A DNA stretch of 26,805 nucleotides from Pseudomonadota bacterium (GTDB lineage: Bacteria; Myxococcota_A; Polyangia; Polyangiales; Polyangiaceae), in NCBI GenBank assembly GCA_023428245.1, contig JAEYYX010000012.1, forward strand, positions 1 to 26,805. The letters run 5' to 3'. The position numbers were made by a program, and so were the translations under genes. Numbering within the stretch: the first letter of the stretch is position 1; each line of letters opens with the position of its first letter. Positions 7,727 to 15,419 of the stretch are shown here, piece after piece. The notes beneath the pieces are model-generated. The model was given only the letters and a program-made list of their open reading frames with translations. It made no database searches and had not been told where the DNA came from.

Positions 7727-8829
7727 TGCGGAATGAAAATCGCCTCCATGTTGGTGCTGAGAATTCGGGCATTCGGCGAGCTCACTGCGCCCTTCTTCGC
7801 TCGGAAGTAATATGTATAGGTTCCCGCGCTGGTGACTTCGAAGGTTCGACCGGCGCTAAAAGGCACCGCGAAGAATCCCGTTCCGCTCGCAGGCGGGAAG
7901 CGAACCATCGTGGCACCGCTGTGGCTCTGGGAGACTGCCGCCTGCTCGGTCTGATAAATTCCGCCGACCCAAAAGATGTGGTTCGTGGCGTCGAACTGTC
8001 CCTCCGCGGTACCGTTGAAGAAGACCATCACTCGCCCGCTCGACGGGACCGTGATCGTCACCTGCCGAACGGTCTGAGCGTTTTCGCTTGTGATGTCGAC
8101 AAGAGAGCCTTCCGCTTGCGTGGCTCGCGTGTGGAGAGGACCTGGTTCCCCTTGGGGCCCCGCGGGGCCGGTATCCCCCTTCGGTCCAGCCGGCCCCGTC
8201 GGACCCATGGGCCCCGCGGGTCCCGTGTCTCCTTTCGGTCCAGCCGGCCCCGCGGGTCCCGTGTCTCCCTTCGGTCCACCCGGCCCCGTCGGACCCATCG
8301 GCCCTCCGGGTCCCGTGTCTCCTTTGGGTCCCGTGGGGCCCAAAGGCCCCGGTTCGCCCACGCTGAGAGGCCCGACCCAGCGTCCTTCCTCGTCGATGAC
8401 CTTTTGGCCCGCGATGGTGATCGAGCGCGGCGTGATCGCGCCGACCGCGTTTTCAGCGGTGAGCGCGTAGGGAACCGAGCCGATCGGATAGCGCGGCTTC
8501 AGGGTCTCTCCGTCGATCGTCACTTCGAGAAACAACTCACGGCCCGTGAACACGTCAGGGAGAGCTTCGGCGCTCCCCAGCATGTGCGAATAGAAACCGT
8601 CCTCGAGCGTGATGTCGACCGCTTCCTGCCAAAGGGGCTCGCCGCCCATCGCGCTCTCGAAGAGCGCAAAGAGGAACGGAACCTTTTCATTGTCGATCGG
8701 CTCGCCGCTCTCCGCATCGAACAGGCGTCCCTGTTGCACGAGATAGTTCGGCACCCCGCCGGCCCCAGGCCGAGCCAGGCACAATGCTAGACACGAAGCG
8801 AGCGTCGCCGCCTTGACCCTAGGAATCAT
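7723..8829 (-). CDS. Exported collagen-like (Gly-X-Y) protein with possible C1q-like head
   Basis: The 368-residue protein begins MIPRVKAATLASCLALCLA, a signal peptide likely cut after RPGAG. Residues about 25-130 (YLVQQGRLFDAESGEPI ... LFLEVTIDGETLKPRYPIGS, then VPYAL) match a domain I know from bacterial proteins that carry fibre-like tails. Residues 158-232 are 25 uninterrupted Gly-X-Y triplets, rich in GPK-GDT-GPA, as in a collagen triple helix. The last ~135 residues are beta-rich and end NMEAIFIPQ; a trimeric jelly-roll head is my inference. It is probably a secreted or surface trimer. An in-frame GTG at 8871 would overlap the MocR stop, but ATG 8829 has the better ribosome site and a normal signal peptide. 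Confidence 0.85.
   Translation of the reverse strand: MIPRVKAATLASCLALCLARPGAGGVPNYLVQQGRLFDAESGEPIDNEKVPFLFALFESAMGGEPLWQEAVDITLEDGFYSHMLGSAEALPDVFTGRELFLEVTIDGETLKPRYPIGSVPYALTAENAVGAITPRSITIAGQKVIDEEGRWVGPLSVGEPGPLGPTGPKGDTGPGGPMGPTGPGGPKGDTGPAGPAGPKGDTGPAGPMGPTGPAGPKGDTGPAGPQGEPGPLHTRATQAEGSLVDITSENAQTVRQVTITVPSSGRVMVFFNGTAEGQFDATNHIFWVGGIYQTEQAAVSQSHSGATMVRFPPASGTGFFAVPFSAGRTFEVTSAGTYTYYFRAKKGAVSSPNARILSTNMEAIFIPQ
8134..8358 (-). repeat. Collagen Gly-X-Y coding repeat, 25 triplets
   Basis: These 225 bases encode 25 successive Gly-X-Y triplets. A longer unit, GPKGDTGPAGP with small variants, recurs about four times. Such DNA is prone to length change by slippage or recombination, so triplet number may differ between strains. 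Confidence 0.85.
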
Positions 8830-8832
8830 TTT

Positions 8833-8838
8833 ACCCCG
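8833..8838 (-). promoter_or_regulatory. Ribosome binding site that decides the collagen-like gene start
   Basis: On the minus strand GCGGGGTAAA runs directly into the ATG at 8829. The GGGG core sits at 8834-8837. The alternative GTG at 8871 would have to rely on coupling to the MocR stop. Confidence 0.5.
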
Positions 8839-8867
8839 CACAGCACAAAACCCGGCCCCCAGATTGG

Positions 8868-10397
8868 TCACAAGTCGACCTTTTTGGCAATGCCCTTTCG
8901 CGCCCCGCGAGCGCTCCGATCGACGCCCGCCTCATGGCAGGACGAGGAGCCTCGGGACTTCGGTAAGGAGAGGCGCAACACTCGAAAAGCCGTTTCGATT
9001 TCCGCCTCGTTGAGCCGGGCATAGCCAAAGCGCGCGTGGTGATCGCCGCCGGCTCGATCGAAGAAGAACTGGGACCCTACCTGAAAGATCACCTTCCGCT
9101 CCCGCGCCCTGAGGGCCCACCTCTGGACATCGACGCGAGGAGCCACCCGCGCCCAAACGGCGAGTCCTCCCCGCGCCGGCTCATATTCAACAACGTCCCC
9201 GAGCTCCCGCTCGAGACATTCGAAGAAGACCTTCCGCCGCGCCGTGTACGCTCGAAACATGCGGCGCACATGGGCTCCGAACTCTCCCTCCTCCATGAGA
9301 GAAGACAGAGCTACCTCGAGGGCCGCATCCCCCTGTCGATCGACCACCGCGCGCAGCGCGGTCATCCGCTCAATCAGCTCCCTTGGGCCGTGCGCGTAGC
9401 CCACGCGGAGGCCCGGGGCGAACACCTTTGAGAGAGTTCCGACGTGGAGCACCACCCCGTGCTCGTCTTTCTGGGCGAGCGGAAACACGGGATTCCCCTC
9501 AAAATGGAACTCGTGATCGTAGTCGTCCTCGACGATCACGAAGCGCTCCCTCGCGGCGAGCTCGAGCAGCTCGAGTCGTCTCGGGCCGCTCAACGTCACG
9601 GTCGTCGGATATTGATGATGAGGAGTCGTATAGACGGCCGCGAGCTTGCGCCTCTTCGCGAGACGCGCGAGCGCGCTCACCACGAGTCCCTCCTTATCGA
9701 TGGGGATCGGAACAAGCTCCGCGCCCGCGACCCGAAACGCATCCCAAGCCGCCGGGTAACCGGCCTGTTCGACGGCGATGACGCCCCTCTTTCCGATCAG
9801 AGCGCGCGCCGCCAGAAAGAGCGCCTGTTGACTGCCGCGCGTGACGAGGAGACGACTCTCGTGCGCGGCGACGCCTCGCTGGTTTCTGAGGTGTGCGGCG
9901 AGCTCTTTCCTCAGGCGAATGTGGCCCTGAGCGTCACCATAGTCGAACAGCTCATGCGCGCTGCGTAGCGCGGCTCGGTACGCTCGATGGAGCTCCGCGG
10001 CCGGAAACTGCCGAAGGTCCGGGAGCCCTCCGAGCAAAGGCAACTCTTCCGGGTGCACCCGCCCGACCGGTCCAAGCGCGAGCGGCGGCAATTCGATCGC
10101 CAAAGGCGCGACACAACTCGGCCCGAGGCTCGCTTCACTCGCCGGAATTTTTCGACTCACAAACGTCCCACGCGCCTTCACGGTCTCGAGATACCCTTGG
10201 GCGATGAGCTCCCTGTAAGCGGCGAGCACCGTGTTCCGATGGACGCCGAGGGAGCGGCTGAGCTCACGACTCGACGGCAGCTCGGCGCCGGGCGCGAGGG
10301 CACCGCGCTGAATCTCGCGGACAATGCTGCCCACGAGCCGCTTCGTGAGGGGGAGAGCAGCGGGGCCGCTGAGGTCGAGGGCGAGCTGGGGGGACAT
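8868..10397 (-). CDS. MocR/PdxR-type GntR regulator with PLP-binding aminotransferase domain
   Basis: The 509-residue length fits the MocR group. Residues about 15-82 are a GntR winged helix (IVREIQRGALAPGAELPSSR, then ELSRSLGVHRNTVLAAYREL). From ~115 onward it is a fold-type I aminotransferase domain: HQYPT at 261-265, EDDYDHEFHFEG at 290-301 and GTLSKVFAPGLRVGY at 320-334, where Lys324 should form the Schiff base with PLP. Such proteins use PLP or a PLP-amino-acid adduct as signal, often acting on a divergent gene and on themselves. The divergent neighbour has a pyridoxamine-phosphate-oxidase-like fold, which fits. CTGGT half-sites fill the gap and one abuts the start codon. No ribosome site is visible, so the mRNA may be leaderless or the start may differ. 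Confidence 0.92.
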   Translation of the reverse strand: MSPQLALDLSGPAALPLTKRLVGSIVREIQRGALAPGAELPSSRELSRSLGVHRNTVLAAYRELIAQGYLETVKARGTFVSRKIPASEASLGPSCVAPLAIELPPLALGPVGRVHPEELPLLGGLPDLRQFPAAELHRAYRAALRSAHELFDYGDAQGHIRLRKELAAHLRNQRGVAAHESRLLVTRGSQQALFLAARALIGKRGVIAVEQAGYPAAWDAFRVAGAELVPIPIDKEGLVVSALARLAKRRKLAAVYTTPHHQYPTTVTLSGPRRLELLELAARERFVIVEDDYDHEFHFEGNPVFPLAQKDEHGVVLHVGTLSKVFAPGLRVGYAHGPRELIERMTALRAVVDRQGDAALEVALSSLMEEGEFGAHVRRMFRAYTARRKVFFECLERELGDVVEYEPARGGLAVWARVAPRVDVQRWALRARERKVIFQVGSQFFFDRAGGDHHARFGYARLNEAEIETAFRVLRLSLPKSRGSSSCHEAGVDRSARGARKGIAKKVDL

Positions 10398-10442
10398 CTG
10401 GTCTAATCAGTTTCTCGAATCTGGTACTTTTCTATAGACCAG
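10398..10442. promoter_or_regulatory. Putative MocR operator cluster between divergent genes
   Basis: CTGGTCTA at 10398-10405 and its exact reverse complement TAGACCAG at 10435-10442 flank a third half-site, CTGGTA, at 10421-10426. The first two same-direction half-sites are 23 bases apart, about two helical turns. MocR-type regulators usually bind tandem and inverted short half-sites in the shared promoter, and this layout fits. A TATAGA at 10435 could be a -10 element overlapped by the third site. Confidence 0.5.
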
Positions 10443-10474
10443 TTTGGCATCAAATCTTGCCCCGGACGGCTGCT

Positions 10475-11515
10475 ATGCGAAAAAAGCTGAGAAAAACCGA
10501 CGAAGCTCGGGCTTACGCGCTCCTCGAGCGCCTCGACGTGGCCTACCTGGCCGCCCAGGATCCTTCCGGCGGGATGGTGGTCCGCGCCCTGCACCCGGTG
10601 ATCCAAGGGGACTGGGTGCTTTTCCACGGCGCCCACGCGGGTGAGAAGTCTTCCTGCCGCGGCCCGGCCATCCTGACGGGGCACCGGACCATCGCCGAGA
10701 TCCCGAGCTACTTCGTCGACCCCGAGCTCGCCTGTCCCGCCACGACTTATTATGAGTCTGTGGAGGCGCGGGGACGGCTCGAGGACGTCCTGGATGTCGC
10801 TCTCAAGGACGCGATGCTCGAAGCGCTCATGAGAAAGTACCAGCCAGAAGCTGGCTACCTTCCGATCGACTCCCGCACCAAGCTCTACGCGAAACAGGTC
10901 CGCGCCACGCGCATCTTCGGCTTCCGCATCGAAAAGATCACCGGCAAGTTGAGCGCCGGCCAAGACCGCCCTGCTGAGAGGGTCGAGAAGGTCATTCGGG
11001 GCCTCTTTCGCCGCGGCGCGCCGGGCGATCTCCAAGCGATCGAAGAAGTCCTCTCTTGGTCGCCGGCCGCGCGGCCTGACTTTTTGCGGCATTCCTTCGG
11101 AGAGTTCTGCGTCGCCTGTACGCCCGAGCTCGCCGCAGCCCACGCGCGCCTCCTCGAGGGCGCCTACTGGCGGAAGAGCTCGACTCCCGACGAGATCGCG
11201 CGCGCAGCGCTCGCATCAAGCGCCTGGGTCGGGCTCATGAGCGCCGAAGGAGATCTGCTCGGCGCTGCGCGCGCAACTACGGACAAGGTTTGGGCCGGGA
11301 TGGTCTCAGACGTTATCGTCCACCCGAACTACCGGGGAAAGGGCATCGGCACCGCTCTCATGCAATTGCTCCTCGAGCATCCCGCGGTGCGCGAGGTGAA
11401 GCGGCTCCGGCTCGGCACCGCGGACCAAACCGCATTCTACCGCCGCTTCGGCTTCAAAGCTGCCGCCGAAACGCCGCTCCCGTTTCCGTCCACGGAGATG
11501 GTCCTTGCGCGATAG
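10475..11515 (+). CDS. Fusion of FMN-binding split-barrel (PNPOx-like) domain and GNAT acetyltransferase
   Basis: The 346-residue protein has two parts. Residues 1 to about 165 look like the pyridoxamine 5'-phosphate-oxidase-like/NimA-like split barrel: LLERLDVAYLAAQDPSGG, HPVIQGDWVLFHGAHAGEKS, VEARGRLEDV, then MRKYQPEAGYLPI and VRATRIFGFRIEKITGK. Residues about 215-346 are a GNAT domain with VIVHPNYRGKGIGTALMQLL; RGKGIG (287-292) is the acetyl-CoA loop, and FYRRFGFKA is the usual C-terminal motif. Whether it binds FMN or heme, and its substrate, are unknown. It diverges from the MocR gene, its likely regulator. The ATG at 10475 is preferred over the TTG at 10457 because GGACGG lies five bases ahead of it. 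Confidence 0.82.
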   Translation: MRKKLRKTDEARAYALLERLDVAYLAAQDPSGGMVVRALHPVIQGDWVLFHGAHAGEKSSCRGPAILTGHRTIAEIPSYFVDPELACPATTYYESVEARGRLEDVLDVALKDAMLEALMRKYQPEAGYLPIDSRTKLYAKQVRATRIFGFRIEKITGKLSAGQDRPAERVEKVIRGLFRRGAPGDLQAIEEVLSWSPAARPDFLRHSFGEFCVACTPELAAAHARLLEGAYWRKSSTPDEIARAALASSAWVGLMSAEGDLLGAARATTDKVWAGMVSDVIVHPNYRGKGIGTALMQLLLEHPAVREVKRLRLGTADQTAFYRRFGFKAAAETPLPFPSTEMVLAR

Positions 11516-11523
11516 CTCGCTCA

Positions 11524-12195
11524 TCATTCCGAGGGCAACTCGAGCAGCTTCGAGCCGCCACCTTTCCAATCGGCACATTCGAGCAAAAGAGTTCCCTCGA
11601 CCGGTTCGTCTGCGCCTTTTTCAGGGAACACGATGCGCCTCGCACAATTCGCTCGAAACGGCGTCGTGAGAAGTCGCAGGTAGTTTTCCTTCGCGCTCGA
11701 GAACTTGTCCCATTTCGTCTCAGCGGAGCAGGTCTCGCTGCGACACTCGACCTTCCCCACCTTGAACCCGACTTCCTCGGCCACTCGCTCGATGTCCATC
11801 TGGAAGCTGGGAGTCGTCCCGCGCGCCCAGGCAGGATCAACTGGCTCTAGCCGGTGCGCCTCGAGCGTGTCCTCGTGCTCCGCGAGGTACTCTTCCGCCG
11901 TCTTCATGGGCTGTCCCTCTTCGGCACCCCCGGGCCCCTCGGGCCTCTCGCTGCTCTCGAGGTTGTCCACGCGCGACTCGAGCTCGCCTACCTTGGCCAA
12001 GAGCGCCAAGTCGCGCCCCGAACGAGCCGGTGCGCGCGCGGTGTTCTCCTCCGCTTCGTGGGCGGGAGCTTTCGCCGCCGCCACAGGCGGTGGAGCGCTC
12101 GTGCGCCCCGCAAGCGCGCTCGATACCACTCCACCGCCGATGGCAGCCACAAGGAGGGCGGCCGCCATCAAGAAGGTCTGACTCGTTTTTCCCAT
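11524..12195 (-). CDS. Exported protein of unknown function with coiled-coil stretch and four-Cys C-terminal domain
   Basis: The 223-residue protein starts MGKTSQTFLMAAALLVAAIG, a signal peptide or membrane anchor. A low-complexity Ala/Pro/Glu stretch and a short heptad-like helix (LLAKVGELESRVDNLESSE, about 66-84) follow. The C-terminal part has DPAWARGTTPSFQMDIERVA, the pair VECRSETCSAE, FRANCARR and LLLECADW, so four cysteines that may form two disulfides outside the cytoplasm. I recall exported proteins of this layout in myxobacteria, with no known role. It begins 17 bases after the next gene upstream and is probably cotranscribed with it. Its stop lies only eight bases from the convergent split-barrel/GNAT gene. 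Confidence 0.75.
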   Translation of the reverse strand: MGKTSQTFLMAAALLVAAIGGGVVSSALAGRTSAPPPVAAAKAPAHEAEENTARAPARSGRDLALLAKVGELESRVDNLESSERPEGPGGAEEGQPMKTAEEYLAEHEDTLEAHRLEPVDPAWARGTTPSFQMDIERVAEEVGFKVGKVECRSETCSAETKWDKFSSAKENYLRLLTTPFRANCARRIVFPEKGADEPVEGTLLLECADWKGGGSKLLELPSE

Positions 12196-12212
12196 GGCGT
12201 ACCGCTTTGTCC

Positions 12213-12716
12213 TCAGCCTTGCGTGTAATAGCCCTTCAAACAGGACTTATTGCCCCCGGACGCTGGCGGAATGGTGACGTAGATCGCCCCAAAATCAGTC
12301 GCATTCCAGCCGGCCCAGGTCGGCGGATAGAGCGTGTCGATTCCGTTGACGGACGTATCAATGCCTCCACAAGCACCACCCGTCGCCGAGTAATAGCTCA
12401 CGCAGCGGCTAGCGATGATGAAGCTCGGCGACTTGTCGTCAACGTGAACGTTCATGAACGCGATGCTCGTCTTCGGGTTCGCCTGGGTATCGATGACCGG
12501 GCAGGAGACGACGATCGAACCTCCCGTAGTCACGTTACACCCGTCGCTATAAGCGCCAGCCGATCCCAGCTCCTGATGACAAAAGGACGGGTGTTGCCTC
12601 GCCCAAAACGCCTCGGAAACGGCCGGATGGCCCAGGATCGCCCCAAAGGACGCCGCGCCCACCAACATGGCCACAGACCTCTTCATGCTCCCGGAAATAC
12701 CTGGTTCTCGCTTCAT
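12213..12716 (-). CDS. Small secreted cysteine-rich protein of unknown function
   Basis: The 167-residue protein has a start-proximal basic stretch, then MKRSVAMLVGAASFGAILG and a likely signal-peptidase site near VSEA-FW. The mature part has six cysteines (SFCHQE, DGCNVT, VSCPVI, SRCVSYY, GACGGI, KSCLKG) and many small polar and aromatic residues, as expected for a disulfide-bonded extracellular protein. I do not recognise the family. GAGGAG lies six bases before the ATG at 12716 and fixes that start, so the signal peptide has a longer n-region than if Met11 were used. It leads a two-gene run with the exported protein downstream. Confidence 0.72.
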   Translation of the reverse strand: MKREPGISGSMKRSVAMLVGAASFGAILGHPAVSEAFWARQHPSFCHQELGSAGAYSDGCNVTTGGSIVVSCPVIDTQANPKTSIAFMNVHVDDKSPSFIIASRCVSYYSATGGACGGIDTSVNGIDTLYPPTWAGWNATDFGAIYVTIPPASGGNKSCLKGYYTQG

Positions 12717-12721
12717 ACTTT

Positions 12722-12727
12722 CTCCTC
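12722..12727 (-). promoter_or_regulatory. Strong ribosome binding site of the small secreted protein
   Basis: GTGAGGAGAAAGT precedes the ATG at 12716 on the minus strand. It is one of the best Shine-Dalgarno matches in the window and decides between two in-frame ATGs ten codons apart. Confidence 0.6.
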
Positions 12728-13119
12728 ACGTAACAGTTTCAAAAATGGGAAAACCGTAGACGCTCGCCCCTTGTCCGCGCAGGAGCACATCCAAGAGTCG
12801 AGTGTCTTCACTCGTCCTTCCCCAGGCAGACATTCATCACAGCGCACCGACTTTCGCAATCCCGAATCGTCTGCTCGTCGAGCTCTCACATCACAATTAT
12901 CCCACATTTGTCGGGTGACTGGTCAGCCAACGCGGATCCCCCTTGGGTCGACCGGTCAGTCGAGGCGCCGGGCAGGATCTCCGCGACGTCGTGAAAGCGG
13001 TGAAAACTCCGCCCGTGCGCCGTGGGCCCTCTGCGGCGAACTGCGCGGAGCCGGGCTCGGAAGGCCAAAGATCGCCCGCCGCTTGCTCCCTGGCCCTCCC
13101 TCCGGCACTTTTCCTCGCC
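12728..13119. other. Divergent intergenic region with a small hairpin
   Basis: About 390 bases separate the small secreted protein (minus) from the HIT gene (plus). They must hold both promoters. The part near 12885-12910 (ACATCACAATTATCCCAC) is notably AT-rich for this window. CGAGTG TCTT CACTCG at 12799-12814 is a perfect 6-base stem with a 4-base loop. A 64-codon minus-strand frame (12713-12907) ends in an ATGA overlap with the secreted protein, but its composition looks non-coding. Confidence 0.4.
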
Positions 13120-13545
13120 ATGGCCGAGACCATCTTCTCCAAGATCATCCGCGGCGAGATCCCGAGTCATAAAGTGTACGAGGACGACCACGTCCTTGCT
13201 TTCTTGGACATTGGGCCGCTCAGCCGAGGCCACACGCTCGTCATTCCGAAGCAAGCTGTGAAGACGGTGGGGGAGCTCTCCGACGAATCGGCCGCCGCCA
13301 TCGGTCGCGTCTTGCCGCGCCTATGCCGCGCGGTGCAGAAGGTCACCGGCTGCGAGGACTACAACATCCTGCAAAACAACGGCGCTCCCGCGCACCAAGC
13401 GGTCTTCCATGTCCACTTCCACATCATCCCCAAGCCGAACTCCGAGGAAGGCCTGGGCGTTATCTGGAACCCGGGCAAGCTCGAGAACGGCGCCGAGCTC
13501 GCAAGCGAGATCCGAGAGGCCCAGGAGAGCGAGTCGCGCTCATGA
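13120..13545 (+). CDS. HIT-family nucleotide-binding protein (Hint-like)
   Basis: The 141-residue protein has the whole HIT fold: TIFSKIIRGEIPSHKVYED at the N-terminus, FLDIGPLSRGHTLVIPK near 28-44, YNILQNNGAPAHQAVFHVHF and the histidine triad His97-x-His99-x-His101 followed by IIP. His99 is expected to be the nucleophile. Hint-type enzymes hydrolyse adenosine phosphoramidates and related nucleotide conjugates; the natural substrate in bacteria is unclear. The open frame extends upstream to 12943, but the ATG at 13120 starts exactly at the conserved N-terminus. Its TGA overlaps the RNase HI start as ATGA, so the two are translationally coupled. Confidence 0.94.
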   Translation: MAETIFSKIIRGEIPSHKVYEDDHVLAFLDIGPLSRGHTLVIPKQAVKTVGELSDESAAAIGRVLPRLCRAVQKVTGCEDYNILQNNGAPAHQAVFHVHFHIIPKPNSEEGLGVIWNPGKLENGAELASEIREAQESESRS

Positions 13546-13985
13546 TCACCATCTATACCGACGGGGCCTGCAGCGGAAACCCGGGGCCCGGCGGCTGGGC
13601 GTGGGCGATTGAAAATGGGCCGTTTGCGAGCGGGTCTGCTCCGAACACGACGAACCAACGCATGGAGCTCACTGCGGTGCTCGAAGCGGTGAAGGCGAAC
13701 CCCGGACCAATCGAGATCGTGAGCGATAGCACCTACGTCGTGAACTGTTTTCGTGACAAGTGGTACGAAGGTTGGCTCAAGCGCTCCTGGACGAACTCGA
13801 AGCGCGAAGCTGTAGCGAACCGCGACATCTGGGAGCCCCTGATCCGGCTCGTGCTCGCCCGCAAAGACGTCAAATTCCGCTGGGTCAAAGGGCACAGTGG
13901 GCACCGCATGAACGACCTCGTGGACCAGCTCGCGGTCGAGGCGGTACGGAATCAAGCGGGGCGGAGCGGCTCGCTCCAGCCTTGA
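13542..13985 (+). CDS. rnhA: Ribonuclease HI
   Basis: The 147-residue protein is the normal size for bacterial RNase HI, which cuts the RNA strand of RNA-DNA hybrids (R-loops, primer removal). IYTDGACSGNPGPGGWAW opens it, with catalytic Asp7. Glu42 lies in NQRMELTAV, Asp62 in VSDSTYV, His118 in WVKGHSGH and Asp128 in DLVDQLA, giving the full catalytic set. WYEGWLKRSWTNSKREAVAN matches the basic handle region of the E. coli-type enzyme. The ATG overlaps the HIT stop as ATGA, and AGGAG lies about 15 bases upstream. Confidence 0.96.
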   Translation: MITIYTDGACSGNPGPGGWAWAIENGPFASGSAPNTTNQRMELTAVLEAVKANPGPIEIVSDSTYVVNCFRDKWYEGWLKRSWTNSKREAVANRDIWEPLIRLVLARKDVKFRWVKGHSGHRMNDLVDQLAVEAVRNQAGRSGSLQP

Positions 13986-14021
13986 GTTTCCGCGCCGAAT
14001 TCGTGCTAGGCCCGCTCGGCC

Positions 14022-15329
14022 ATGTCGTTCCCCCAGGGTCCCCTCGCCATCCGCCCGCTCGAGCTCACCGCGAACCCCAAGCCTTACCTTTGGGCCATTC
14101 CGGGCTCGAAGAGCATCACGAACCGCGCTCTGGTCCTCGCGGCCCTCGCCGAGGGAACCACAATCCTGCGCGGCGTGCTCCACAGCGATGACACGAGGCA
14201 CTGCAGAAACGCGCTCAGCGACCTCGGGATCGCCATCGAGACCCTCGACGAGACGACCTTGCGCGTCGAAGGCGGCGTCTCCAGACTCCGCGCCCCCGAG
14301 AAAGAACTCTTCATCGGCAACAGCGGAACGACGGTCCGCTTTCTGACGGCGCTCGCCGCGCTGGTTCCTGGCAAGGTCACCCTGGTCGGAGACGAACACA
14401 TGGCCAAGCGGCCGATCTCCGATCTCGTCGAGGGCCTCAAGCAGCTCGGCGTCAAAGTCGACTGTCCGAGCGGCTGCCCGCCCATCACCATCTACGGCGG
14501 AGAGCTCTCCGGCGGACGGGTCAAAATGCGCGGCGACAAGTCGAGCCAATACTTCTCGGCTTTGCTGATGGCGGGTCCCGCCGCCAAAGGGCGCATTGAG
14601 CTCGACGTGGTCGGCAGCCTCGTCAGTCGGCCCTACGTCGAGATCACCTTGGACATGATGCGCCGCTTCGGAGCCATCGCGGACTCGACGGACACGGGGT
14701 TCGTGACCGATCCGGGCGGTTACCTCGGCATCGACTATCACATCGAGCCGGACGCCTCGTCCGCCAGTTATGCGCTGGCCGCGGCCGCTGCGACCGGCCT
14801 CGACATCACTGTCCCGGGCATCGGCTTGAGCGCTCTCCAAGGCGACGCAGCGTTCGCCGACGTGCTTGGACGCGCCGGAGCGCTCGTGGAGCGCCGTGAG
14901 CACGAAACCCGCATTGTCGGAGGAGGCACCTTGCGCGGGCACACCGAGGATATGCACCACATCTCCGACACGGTGATGACCTTGGCTGCGATCGCGCCTA
15001 CCTTCGAAGGTAAGACGCGCATCGAGAACGTCGCGAATATCCGCATCAAGGAGACCGACCGCCTGCTCGCGACCGTCAATGAACTGCGCCGCCTCGGCCA
15101 AAAGGTCGAACACGGTGACGATTGGCTCGAGATCACTCCGGCGCCGATCACACCTGCCGTCGTCCGCTCCTATTCGGATCACCGGATGGCCATGAGCTTC
15201 GCCATTCTTGGACTCGTGCGCCCCGGCATCTCGATCGAAGATCCCGCCTGCGTCGCCAAGACCTATCCGACTTTCTGGGACGACCTCAGAAAGCTCTACG
15301 CCCACGTCGGACAAGATCCGGCGTATTGA
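14022..15329 (+). CDS. aroA: 3-phosphoshikimate 1-carboxyvinyltransferase (EPSP synthase)
   Basis: AroA joins phosphoenolpyruvate to shikimate 3-phosphate, the sixth step of the shikimate pathway. The 435-residue protein has IPGSKSITNRAL (Lys30), IGNSGTTVRFL at 98-108, KRPISDLVEGLKQLG, EPDASSASYAL at 242-252, Asp316 in HHISDT, RIKETDR at 341-347, SDHRMAMSFA at 385-394 and Lys413 near the end. The PEP-site loop is GNSGTT rather than the enterobacterial GNAGTA, a form I know from Gram-positive and archaeal-type enzymes. That may affect glyphosate response, but this cannot be judged by reading. It follows rnhA by 36 bases, and a weak hairpin lies just after the stop. Confidence 0.96.
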   Translation: MSFPQGPLAIRPLELTANPKPYLWAIPGSKSITNRALVLAALAEGTTILRGVLHSDDTRHCRNALSDLGIAIETLDETTLRVEGGVSRLRAPEKELFIGNSGTTVRFLTALAALVPGKVTLVGDEHMAKRPISDLVEGLKQLGVKVDCPSGCPPITIYGGELSGGRVKMRGDKSSQYFSALLMAGPAAKGRIELDVVGSLVSRPYVEITLDMMRRFGAIADSTDTGFVTDPGGYLGIDYHIEPDASSASYALAAAAATGLDITVPGIGLSALQGDAAFADVLGRAGALVERREHETRIVGGGTLRGHTEDMHHISDTVMTLAAIAPTFEGKTRIENVANIRIKETDRLLATVNELRRLGQKVEHGDDWLEITPAPITPAVVRSYSDHRMAMSFAILGLVRPGISIEDPACVAKTYPTFWDDLRKLYAHVGQDPAY

Positions 15330-15341
15330 GTTTGAACACCC

Positions 15342-15360
15342 CGGTCCCGAGAGGGCACCG
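15342..15360 (+). terminator. Hairpin after aroA, weak terminator candidate
   Basis: CGGTCCC, a GAGA tetraloop and GGGcACCG form a seven-pair stem with one bulged C, 12 bases after the aroA stop. GAGA is a stable GNRA loop. No T run follows, so intrinsic termination is doubtful. Confidence 0.3.
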
Positions 15361-15419
15361 ACGAGTGTGCGAAACTTCGTCTCCCTCAAAGCCCTCGGAC
15401 TTTCGGTCTTCTTGGCTCA

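Noticed and set aside
8134..8358. Plus-strand Pro/Gly-rich frame (8090-8470) opposite the collagen repeat
   Set aside because: Gly-Pro codons (GGN CCN) read as Gly-Pro on both strands, so this is a mirror of the collagen gene; the minus-strand gene has the signal peptide and flanking domains.
10403..11143. 246-codon minus-strand frame opposite the split-barrel/GNAT gene
   Set aside because: The plus-strand gene has recognisable domains throughout; this frame is a high-GC antisense shadow without domain-like sequence.
12713..12907. 64-codon minus-strand frame ending in an ATGA overlap with the small secreted protein
   Set aside because: The overlap is tempting, but its composition is not protein-like, it has no ribosome site, and the secreted protein already has a strong one of its own inside it.
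13359..15389. 676-codon minus-strand frame across HIT, RNase HI and aroA
   Set aside because: It is antisense to three certain genes and spans their boundaries; its length reflects low stop frequency in GC-rich DNA.
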